This document shows, in pieces, positions 6,395 through 11,708 of a DNA stretch of 11,708 bases. Source of the stretch: an uncultured Alphaproteobacteria bacterium (GTDB lineage: Bacteria; Pseudomonadota; Alphaproteobacteria; RUG11792); assembly GCA_905236375.1 (NCBI GenBank), contig CAJOOW010000014.1, forward strand, positions 1-11,708, read 5' to 3'. The notes below the pieces were generated by a model. The model was given only the letters and a program-made list of their open reading frames with translations, ran no database searches and was not told where the DNA came from. Position 1 is the stretch's first letter. Each line of letters starts with the position of its first letter. The translations under genes and the position numbers were made by a program.

Positions 6395-7057
6395 CTAATA
6401 ATTTAATCCAGCATCAATGATCTCATTTGTATAAACTATCATCAATGCTTTGCCTTTATGTATCGTTATTTTGAGAGTTTTTGAAACGCAACGATTGAAA
6501 AATGAGCCCATTCCTGGATAATTTAATTCCGCATTATTTAGTTCCCATTTCAGACCATTTGTCGAGATAGTACAGCTGGGCATTCCAATAATCGATAATT
6601 TGGCATTTAGAGGAATTTTGAAGGTTTGAATTCCATTTAGGCTATACCCCACAATCTCATCATCAACAAAGATATTTCCATCGTGTTGCATAAAAATACC
6701 AACATTGTTCATTATGTGGTCAAGATATCCTCCAGAAATTCCGCAGATAATTGCCGGCATTAATCCATTTTCCTCTAAATATTTTAGAGCCTTTTCAAAA
6801 TCAGAATCATCTTGCGATTGAATCTTTTTGTGTGGCGTCTGATCTAATATCTCAGACATAACACTGTCACAATCTCCAATAACTAGATCCGGCTTAATCC
6901 CGATCTCATGAAGTCTATTTGCAGCTCCATCCGCTGCTATTAGAGGCAATCCAATTTCTTTAAAAAATCTTGACGTCGGTATGCGTCCATCTAGGCATAA
7001 AATTGATTTATATCTGCTTATGTCAACAAAGCTCTTTAAATCACTTCTTTCCGTCAT
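6395..7057 (-). CDS. Thiamine pyrophosphokinase
   Basis: TPK moves diphosphate from ATP to thiamine, making the cofactor thiamine diphosphate in the cytoplasm; it is the salvage route for imported thiamine. The 220-aa protein shows the catalytic domain motifs: LIAADGAANRLHEIGIKPD at 39-57, VIGDCDS at 59-65 (usually GDFDS or GDLDS), QDDSDFEKAL at 82-91 (usually QDxTDLxKAL) and GGYLDHIMNN from 109. D43, D62, D64, D83 and D86 are candidates for Mg/ATP binding. The C-terminal thiamine-binding beta domain follows, with NGLKWELNNAEL and a modified SNR-like element (GSFFNRC), ending in KGKALMIVY. The start ATG lies inside the last codons of SemiSWEET B (17-nt overlap). No thiamine synthesis gene is in view. 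MptE-like pterin pyrophosphokinases share part of this fold and are the main alternative. No symbol is given because naming varies (thiN, tnr3, tpk). Confidence 0.88.
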   Translation of the reverse strand: MTERSDLKSFVDISRYKSILCLDGRIPTSRFFKEIGLPLIAADGAANRLHEIGIKPDLVIGDCDSVMSEILDQTPHKKIQSQDDSDFEKALKYLEENGLMPAIICGISGGYLDHIMNNVGIFMQHDGNIFVDDEIVGYSLNGIQTFKIPLNAKLSIIGMPSCTISTNGLKWELNNAELNYPGMGSFFNRCVSKTLKITIHKGKALMIVYTNEIIDAGLNY

Positions 7058-7316
7058 AATGCTTCTTTTGCAATATTGAGATAATGCTCGTTACTAGAGC
7101 TAATATGTTGCTCCAAATTACAAATTTTGAGTGTGTTATTATTCCGTATATTATCCATGAAACTGAACAAAGAAAGCAATTCCATAGGAGTAACCACGAA
7201 ATGTCCGACGTCGATTTAATCCTATATGATTTGTAAACTTGAGGTATGAGCCCAATCATTGTAGTGACTAAAGCTATCATTCCAAAAAATTCTTCAATCA
7301 TTCCGAGAATTTGCAT
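7041..7316 (-). CDS. SemiSWEET/PQ-loop transporter (copy B)
   Basis: This is a 91-aa membrane protein with three predicted helices (about 7-27, 40-58, 65-82), the size of a bacterial SemiSWEET, which works as a dimer of 3-helix bundles. It has the PQ-loop motif GLIPQVYKSYRIKSTSDIS at 22-40 (P25, Q26), then W54 in SWIIYG and N70 in WSNILAL, matching the Trp and Asn that line the substrate pocket in characterised SemiSWEETs. The start ATG 7316 is preceded by an AGGAAAA ribosome binding site. The first 23 nt overlap the end of copy A, and its own end overlaps the TPK start by 17 nt, so A, B and TPK form a tightly coupled unit. Known SemiSWEETs carry sugars, but the gene context points to thiamine or a related compound as possible cargo. 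That is inference. Confidence 0.88.
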   Translation of the reverse strand: MQILGMIEEFFGMIALVTTMIGLIPQVYKSYRIKSTSDISWLLLWNCFLCSVSWIIYGIITHSKFVIWSNILALVTSIISILQKKHYDGKK

Positions 7317-7569
7317 TTATTTTCCTATCATAATATATCTTTTGAGAAATCGTTATTGTTGTTACAACAAAAGCCAGAACATTACTCCACATCAGATATG
7401 GGTCGTTCGTTTTATAGCCATATATACCCCAAGCTGACGAGCCTATGAAGAAGTTTAGAAGCATAACCATTGCAACATCCCTAGTCGATTTTGTCCGATA
7501 TGCTTTATAAACCTGCGGAATCAAGCCAATTACGGCTGATGTGAATCCGATCATCCCAAAGATATCCAT
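7294..7569 (-). CDS. SemiSWEET/PQ-loop transporter (copy A)
   Basis: First of two tandem SemiSWEETs. From ATG 7569 the product is 91 aa beginning MDIFGMIGFTSAVIGLIPQ, the same layout as copy B. It has three predicted helices, the PQ-loop motif GLIPQVYKAYRTKSTRD, the pocket Trp (SSAWGIYG) and the pocket Asn (WSNVLAF). An upstream in-frame ATG at 7584 would add five residues, but the GGAGG ribosome binding site at 7582-7578 overlaps that codon and is correctly spaced (8 nt) for ATG 7569, which decides the start. Compared with copy B, the PQ loop, WSN motif and C-terminal QK.YYD element are shared, while helices 1 and 2 differ clearly. The copies are therefore old paralogues, not a fresh duplication. 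It lies 48 nt behind rpsA with a terminator hairpin between, and its end overlaps copy B by 23 nt. Confidence 0.88.
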   Translation of the reverse strand: MDIFGMIGFTSAVIGLIPQVYKAYRTKSTRDVAMVMLLNFFIGSSAWGIYGYKTNDPYLMWSNVLAFVVTTITISQKIYYDRKINANSRND

Positions 7570-7577
7570 TATCTTAG

Positions 7578-7582
7578 CCTCC
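7578..7582 (-). promoter_or_regulatory. Strong Shine-Dalgarno GGAGG for SemiSWEET A
   Basis: GGAGG on the minus strand lies 8 nt before ATG 7569 and overlaps the alternative ATG at 7584. It therefore supports the downstream start. It begins 2 nt after the T-run of the rpsA terminator. Confidence 0.75.
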
Positions 7583-7584
7583 AT

Positions 7585-7609
7585 AAAAATTCAGCGGGCT
7601 AAAGCCCGC
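7585..7609 (-). terminator. Intrinsic terminator hairpin after rpsA
   Basis: GCGGGC (7609-7604) pairs with GCCCGC (7599-7594) around a TTTA loop, with T-A closing the stem to 7 bp. It is followed after four bases (TGAA, then the run) by five T (7589-7585). It lies 8 nt after the rpsA stop and directly before the SemiSWEET A ribosome binding site. The T-run is short and offset, so termination may be partial. Confidence 0.7.
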
Positions 7610-7617
7610 ATTAATCC

Positions 7618-9486
7618 TTATTTTTCAGCCTTTTTATCTGTTTTCTTCTTTGCAACTTTCTTTTTTGGCTCTTCAGTTGTTTCTTCGCTCTTTTTCTTAG
7701 TTGTCTTCTTTTTCGGCTCGTCTTCTTTTTCGGTTTTCTTTGTCTCTGCCTTTTTAGAAGCGGCGGCAGATGCTTTCTTCGTCGTTGTCTTTTTGCCTTC
7801 TTCTTTTTCTTTCTTTTCCAACGCAGCTCCTAAAATATCTCCTAAACTGGCGCCACTGTCAGCCGATCCAAATTGTTCTAGTGCTTCTTTTTCTCTTTGA
7901 ACTTCAAGAGCTTTTATCGAAAGATTAACTCTTCTCGTGTTCTTTTCAAGTCCAAGAACAACAGCCTCGACCTTCTCTCCAATTGCTAGAGAGTCAGCCC
8001 TCTGCTTTCCTTTTTCGCTAGATATGTCACCTTTTTTAATGAATCCATTCAATCCATTTTCAAGAAGAACATCAACTCCAGCTGCATGTATTTCTTTAAC
8101 CTCAGCTACAACAACATCGCCTTTCTTCGTATTGTTTGCAGCTTCTGCAAATGGATCATTCTCTAGTTGCTTTATTCCAAGATTAATTCTTTCTTTTTCT
8201 GGATTTATATCCAATACTACGACCTCTATCTTTTGGCCTTTTTCAAGTTGCTTTGACTTATCTTCATTCGAACCATCGTTCCATGAGACATCAGACATAT
8301 GAACCATTCCATCAAGATCATCTGTTAAGCCAACAAAGATCCCAAATTCTGTGATATTTTTAATGACTCCTTCGAGCTTTGTTCCAGCAGGATGTTCTTC
8401 TGCAAACTTTTGCCATGGATTTGGCTGACATTGCTTCAATCCAAGACTAATCTTCCTCTTTTGTGGATTTATGTCTAAGATCATTACTTCAACTTCATCG
8501 CCAACGTTGACAACCTTATTTGGCTGAACATTCTTTCTTATCCAGCTCATTTCTGATAGATATGCCAATCCTTCAATGCAATCTTCGAGTTCGATAAATG
8601 CACCATAATCCGTGACATTCACGACTTTTCCTTTGTATTTGTTTCCTACAATATATTTCTTTTCAATGTTTTCCCAAGGAGATTTCACTAGTTGCTTCAT
8701 GCCAAGAGAAATTCTCCCGGAATCTTTGTTGAACTTTATCACTTGGACCTTTACAGTATCTCCAACTTTGACCATCTCTGAAGGATTTGTGATTCTCTTC
8801 CAGGACATATCAGTGACATGAAGCAATCCGTCGATTCCTCCAATATCTACGAACACACCATAATCTGCAATATTCTTAACGACTCCCTCGACAATCATTC
8901 CTTCTTCAAGTTTTGAGATAACTTCTGCTCTCGTTTCATTTCTAGCAGCTTCTAGAACAGCTCTTCGTGAAACAACAATATTATTTCTCGCTCTATCCAT
9001 TTTCAAAATTTTAAATGGTTGTTTTAAATTCAAAAGAGGAGTGATATCTTTAACAAGCCTTAAATCAACTTGGCTTCCAGGTAAGAAGGCGGTCGTCCCA
9101 TTGATATCAACAGCAAATCCTCCTTTCGTTCTTCCTGTAATGCTTCCTTCAACTGATTCTCCAGCTTCAAGTCGTTTTTCTAAATCTTTCCAAACAGCTT
9201 CTTTTTTCGCTCTTTCAATGCTTAAAATAGGCTCGCCGTTCCTATCTTCATATCTTTCAACAAAAACCTCGAGAGTATCTCCAACAGAGACTTCATCTGT
9301 TCCTTTTAATGCTTTTATATCGTCTAAAAATAGTCGTCCTTCGGACTTTAATCCAACATCAATAACAGCTTTGTCATTTTTAATTCCAACAATTGTTCCA
9401 AGAACAACTTTGCCTTCTAAAGAATCTTTACCAGCAAGAGATTCCTCTAGCATCTCTGCGAAACTTAGATTTTTACTGTTTGCCAT
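7618..9486 (-). CDS. rpsA: 30S ribosomal protein S1
   Basis: S1 is the large RNA-binding protein on the small subunit that captures mRNA, especially leaders with weak Shine-Dalgarno sequences. The 622-aa product has six S1 OB-fold repeats at about 25-92, 110-175, 196-265, 283-353, 369-440 and 455-525. The third to fifth are the most canonical (for example YGVFVDIGGIDGLLHVTDMSW, YGAFIELEDCIEGLAYLSEMSW). After repeat six comes FGSADSGASLGDILGAAL, a C-terminal motif typical of alphaproteobacterial S1. Then there is an unusual ~66-residue tail (557-622) of Lys, Glu, Thr and Ala with K-rich clusters. I set the start at ATG 9486 (MANSKNLSFAEML) because AAGGTG at 9495-9490 precedes it; a GTG at 9540 would add 18 unlikely residues. 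A good promoter and a leader hairpin lie upstream. The gene does not have cmk upstream or ihfB downstream, its usual partners in many proteobacteria. Confidence 0.97.
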   Translation of the reverse strand: MANSKNLSFAEMLEESLAGKDSLEGKVVLGTIVGIKNDKAVIDVGLKSEGRLFLDDIKALKGTDEVSVGDTLEVFVERYEDRNGEPILSIERAKKEAVWKDLEKRLEAGESVEGSITGRTKGGFAVDINGTTAFLPGSQVDLRLVKDITPLLNLKQPFKILKMDRARNNIVVSRRAVLEAARNETRAEVISKLEEGMIVEGVVKNIADYGVFVDIGGIDGLLHVTDMSWKRITNPSEMVKVGDTVKVQVIKFNKDSGRISLGMKQLVKSPWENIEKKYIVGNKYKGKVVNVTDYGAFIELEDCIEGLAYLSEMSWIRKNVQPNKVVNVGDEVEVMILDINPQKRKISLGLKQCQPNPWQKFAEEHPAGTKLEGVIKNITEFGIFVGLTDDLDGMVHMSDVSWNDGSNEDKSKQLEKGQKIEVVVLDINPEKERINLGIKQLENDPFAEAANNTKKGDVVVAEVKEIHAAGVDVLLENGLNGFIKKGDISSEKGKQRADSLAIGEKVEAVVLGLEKNTRRVNLSIKALEVQREKEALEQFGSADSGASLGDILGAALEKKEKEEGKKTTTKKASAAASKKAETKKTEKEDEPKKKTTKKKSEETTEEPKKKVAKKKTDKKAEK

Positions 9487-9504
9487 ATTCACCTTAAAAT
9501 TTGA

Positions 9505-9522
9505 GCAGAAAATAATTTCTGC
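9505..9522 (-). promoter_or_regulatory. Hairpin in the rpsA 5' leader
   Basis: GCAGAAA (minus 9522-9516) and TTTCTGC (9511-9505) form a perfect 7-bp stem with a 4-nt loop (TTAT). It sits 9 nt before the AAGGTG ribosome binding site of rpsA, within a predicted leader of ~56 nt. It is placed where S1 or another factor could control translation of its own mRNA. Confidence 0.6.
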
Positions 9523-9548
9523 GGAAAAAAGTTTAACCACTGCGTTGA

Positions 9549-9577
9549 ATTCTATCAGATTTTTTCAAATGTTTAAA
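9549..9577 (-). promoter_or_regulatory. Promoter of rpsA (extended -10)
   Basis: On the minus strand TTTAAA (9577-9572) and TAGAAT (9554-9549) are separated by 17 nt, with TGA directly before the -10 box (TGn extended -10). Transcription would begin near 9542, about 56 nt upstream of the rpsA ATG. Confidence 0.6.
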
Positions 9578-9621
9578 GTAAATTCCAAAACTTTGTCTGA
9601 GTTATGTGCAAAATAAAATTC

Positions 9622-9636
9622 CATAAAAATTTTATG
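9622..9636. repeat. AT-rich 15-nt palindrome between rpsA and motA-like
   Basis: CATAAAA (9622-9628) and TTTTATG (9630-9636) are inverted around one A. It lies between the divergent promoters, upstream of both -35 boxes. It could be a regulator site or merely AT-rich promoter DNA. Confidence 0.4.
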
Positions 9637-9650
9637 CATTTTTATCTCCT

Positions 9651-9666
9651 CTTGGAAAAATCCAAG
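9651..9666. promoter_or_regulatory. Inverted repeat over the -35 box of the MotA-like gene
   Basis: CTTGGA (9651-9656) and TCCAAG (9661-9666) form a perfect 6-bp inverted repeat around AAAA. The left arm contains the -35 hexamer TTGGAA, so a bound regulator would block the promoter. No T-run follows on either strand, which argues against a terminator. Confidence 0.45.
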
Positions 9667-9680
9667 CTGATGAGTATAAT
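9652..9680 (+). promoter_or_regulatory. Sigma70 promoter of the MotA-like/prfA operon
   Basis: TTGGAA (9652-9657) and a consensus TATAAT (9675-9680) are exactly 17 nt apart. Transcription would start near 9687, giving a short leader before the GTG at 9715. This is the best promoter match in the window. Confidence 0.75.
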
Positions 9681-9714
9681 TAAAACCATAAGGATTTTTT
9701 GAGAGAGCGATCTT

Positions 9715-10749
9715 GTGAGACTTATTTCAGCCAGGCGTTGTGTCACTAGGATTTCGATATTCCTCGTTTTTATCGCACTTATTGCGTTTTTCTTGTTTGA
9801 AAATCTAAAAAACGCTTTCATGTATAATATCCACATCAATTCCATAATCTTGCTCTGTTTTTTCACAGGAGTTTTCTTCATATACAACAGGATTTTCCTT
9901 TATGACAGAGAATATGAAAAATTGCTCTCATTTGAAAAACTGAAGAAAAACGATCTTGAAGAATTAAAATTAATTTCTCCAATTTCGTTTTATATCTCCA
10001 GATCAAGCAATCTTGCCTCGCAATCAAAACTCGATTCCGTTATGGATAGTATTGAAAAAAGAGTCGATAACTGTGGCGCTTTCCCAAAATATCTCTCTGG
10101 AATCCTGATTTTTCTCGGCCTTTTTGGAACTTTTTGGGGATTATCTCAAACAATAGGAAATGTTGCTAATATCATTGATAATTTGGGCATTGATCAATCA
10201 GATGCCGCTGAATCATTTGTGAAATTAAATGACAGTTTAAGAATCCCGCTTTCTGGAATGGGGATAGCTTTTGGATGTTCTCTCTTTGGGCTTTCCGGAT
10301 CTTTAATCCTCGGATTTTTAAATATCAATCAAAAAAGAGTCGCTGATAATTTCATTTATAAAGTTGAGGAATGGCTGACAAAAAGAACCATTAGTCTTGA
10401 TTCCGATATGGCCTATCATGGCGCCACATTCTCAATGGGCCTTTTGGAAAAAACTATTGAAATGATTTATGCATTTCAAAATCAACTGAAAGAATTTGAA
10501 GGAAACAGAATATCTTTAACAAGTCTTCAAAAAGAACTTTCTATGAAAATCAGCCAACTAACAGATATTGTCTCGATGAAAGCGAAAGATTCAGTTGATG
10601 TTGAAATGCTGAAAAAACTAGATGGAATTGATAGGTCGCTTAGTGATCTTGTTCAAGGTTCATTTTCAAACAGAGATTATATCGTTGAAAATCTCGGGAA
10701 AGATATCCGGATGATTTCAAAAACATTATCTTCGCTTATGAGAGAATAA
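9715..10749 (+). CDS. MotA/TolQ/ExbB-family proton channel-like protein
   Basis: The 344-aa inner-membrane protein resembles the long alphaproteobacterial MotA/TolQ/ExbB proteins, which form a pentameric ring that conducts protons to energise a MotB/TolR/ExbD-type partner. Two N-terminal helices lie at about 13-28 and 43-58. A cytoplasmic region leads to a third helix (126-144, LSGILIFLGLFGTFWGL) and a fourth (181-201, GMGIAFGCSLFGLSGSLIL). The family core is FGTFWGL plus PLSGMGIAFGCSLFGLSGS, followed by an EEWLTKR element. Residues ~250-344 are helical and coiled-coil-like. The start is GTG at 9715, with a GAGAGAG tract at 9701-9707 as weak ribosome binding site; the next Met (36) would remove helix 1. 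A strong promoter lies upstream. No MotB/OmpA-like partner gene follows, and the stop codon touches the prfA start. A role in flagella is unproven; a cell-envelope role is equally possible. Confidence 0.85.
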   Translation: MRLISARRCVTRISIFLVFIALIAFFLFENLKNAFMYNIHINSIILLCFFTGVFFIYNRIFLYDREYEKLLSFEKLKKNDLEELKLISPISFYISRSSNLASQSKLDSVMDSIEKRVDNCGAFPKYLSGILIFLGLFGTFWGLSQTIGNVANIIDNLGIDQSDAAESFVKLNDSLRIPLSGMGIAFGCSLFGLSGSLILGFLNINQKRVADNFIYKVEEWLTKRTISLDSDMAYHGATFSMGLLEKTIEMIYAFQNQLKEFEGNRISLTSLQKELSMKISQLTDIVSMKAKDSVDVEMLKKLDGIDRSLSDLVQGSFSNRDYIVENLGKDIRMISKTLSSLMRE

Positions 10750-11708
10750 ATGGACGCCTTCAGAAATAAACTAAATTCGATTTTAGAGCATTATGAAAAA
10801 GTCAGGGAACAACTGAATGATCCATCAGATTTTGACCAAAAAGAATATGCAAAACTTTCAAAAGAATTCTCAGATCTCGGAGATATCTCAAAAGAAATAA
10901 GACTATTATTCTCCAAGCAAAATGAATTAAAAGAGACAACGGAACTCGCGGAATCTTCGTCTGATAAAGAAATAAAAGCAATGGCCGAAGAAGAGATTCC
11001 CCATCTCAAAGCCTCTATTGAAGAAATTGAAAATCAGATCAAAATCCTCCTTTTGCCGAAAGATATTGATGATGAAAAAGGCGCAATTCTTGAAATCAGA
11101 GCAGGAACAGGCGGAGATGAAGCCGGGCTCTTTGCTGCTGATCTTTTCAGAATGTATGAAATGTATGCCGCAATTCATGGCTGGAAATTTGAAGTTTTGG
11201 AATTTTCAGAAAGCGGAATTGGAGCCATAAAAGAAGCAAGCGCCTCGATTTCTGGAAAAGGAGTTTTTGCAAGATTGAAATTTGAATCAGGAGTTCACAG
11301 AGTTCAAAGAGTCCCTGAAACGGAATCTTCTGGCCGAATTCACACATCCGCCGCAACAGTTGCTGTTCTTCCTGAAGCCGAAGAAGTTGATGTTCAAATT
11401 GATGAAAAAGATCTTCAAATCGATACATATCGATCATCAGGAGCCGGAGGACAACACGTTAATAAAACAGACAGCGCCGTTAGAATTACCCATATCCCAA
11501 CAGGAACAGTTGTTGCCGTTCAAGATGAAAGATCGCAATATAAAAACAAAGCCAAAGCTATGAAAATTTTGAGATCAAGAATCTATGAACATGAAAAGCA
11601 AAAACAAGAAACATCAAGATCTGAAAGCCGAAAAACTCAAGTTGGCTCAGGAGATAGATCTGAAAGAATCAGAACTTATAATTTCCCTCAAGGAAGAGTC
11701 TCGGATCA
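10750..11708 (+). CDS. prfA: Peptide chain release factor 1 (3' end outside the window)
   Basis: RF1 reads UAA and UAG stop codons in the ribosomal A site and triggers hydrolysis of the peptidyl-tRNA. The frame begins at ATG 10750, which directly follows the TAA of the MotA-like gene, and is still open at the window edge with 319 residues visible of roughly 355-360. The N-terminal helical domain (1-~105) is followed by the conserved [21 protein letters not shown]. The codon-recognition loop contains [20 protein letters not shown] with the PxT tripeptide (PET, residues 189-191), which marks RF1 rather than RF2 (SPF). The catalytic GGQ lies at 233-235 in [20 protein letters not shown]. Domain 4 begins [25 protein letters not shown] at the end of the preceding gene is the only ribosome binding site, so the two are probably co-translated. 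The codons ATC, CTC and TTC are more frequent here than in rarA or surA. The usual partner prmC would be expected beyond the edge. Confidence 0.97.
   Translation, partial: MDAFRNKLNSILEHYEKVREQLNDPSDFDQKEYAKLSKEFSDLGDISKEIRLLFSKQNELKETTELAESSSDKEIKAMAEEEIPHLKASIEEIENQIKILLLPKDIDDEKGAILEIRAGTGGDEAGLFAADLFRMYEMYAAIHGWKFEVLEFSESGIGAIKEASASISGKGVFARLKFESGVHRVQRVPETESSGRIHTSAATVAVLPEAEEVDVQIDEKDLQIDTYRSSGAGGQHVNKTDSAVRITHIPTGTVVAVQDERSQYKNKAKAMKILRSRIYEHEKQKQETSRSESRKTQVGSGDRSERIRTYNFPQGRVSD

Noticed and set aside
7541..7900. Plus-strand reading frames opposite rpsA (for example 7541-7900, 7937-8302, 9041-9616) rich in Ser and Phe.
   Set aside because: They are antisense shadows of the Lys/Glu codons of rpsA, without ribosome binding sites or recognisable domains.
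9651..9666. The CTTGGA/TCCAAG hairpin as a transcription terminator.
   Set aside because: The stem is only 6 bp and no T-run follows on either strand; an operator-like role fits its position over the -35 box better.
9642..9887. Minus-strand 81-aa reading frame across the MotA-like promoter.
   Set aside because: It covers the promoter and the first helix of the MotA-like gene on the opposite strand, has no recognisable domain and no ribosome binding site.
10791..11437. Minus- and plus-strand reading frames inside prfA.
   Set aside because: The prfA frame is unmistakable across the region by its GGQ and PxT motifs; the others are overlapping shadows.

Overview
The window is about 11.7 kb of AT-rich, gene-dense bacterial DNA. 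It looks like a Gram-negative alphaproteobacterium with a reduced, host-associated lifestyle (Rickettsiales/Holosporales-like). Four things point that way: SurA and KdsB imply an outer membrane with KDO-containing LPS; ribosomal protein S1 carries the SGASLGDIL-type C-terminus I associate with alphaproteobacteria; the MotA/TolQ/ExbB-like protein is of the long alphaproteobacterial type; and a thiamine salvage enzyme sits next to small SWEET-fold transporters. The taxonomic placement is inference. No tRNA, rRNA, CRISPR array or insertion sequence was seen.

Layout, left to right. (1) The end of a Lys/Ala/Glu-rich protein, closed by a clear intrinsic terminator (409-432). (2) rarA on +, starting at TTG only 14 nt after that terminator. 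(3) surA on +, overlapping by 4 bp a YmdB-type metallophosphoesterase, followed by an unrecognised 181-aa protein. (4) kdsB on -, divergent from a single type IV prepilin-like gene on +. (5) A minus-strand run read from 9486 down to about 6000: rpsA, a terminator hairpin, two tandem SemiSWEET genes, thiamine pyrophosphokinase, and a small damaged or non-canonically started ORF. The two SemiSWEETs and the kinase overlap one another by 23 and 17 nt, so they almost certainly form one translationally coupled unit. (6) A 228-nt divergent control region between rpsA and a MotA/TolQ/ExbB-like gene, with a good promoter in each direction and several inverted repeats. (7) The MotA-like gene abuts prfA (release factor 1), which runs off the right edge.

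The most interesting part is the SemiSWEET-SemiSWEET-TPK unit. TPK turns thiamine into thiamine diphosphate and so traps it in the cell. Two overlapping SemiSWEET half-transporters beside it suggest an uptake-and-trap module for vitamin B1, with the pair possibly acting as a heterodimer. This rests on gene context and known fold relationships, not on demonstrated function. Other points are genes placed directly behind terminators (rarA, SemiSWEET A), a 66-residue lysine-rich tail on S1, a hairpin just before the rpsA ribosome binding site, and an orphan MotA-like channel gene without a MotB/OmpA partner.
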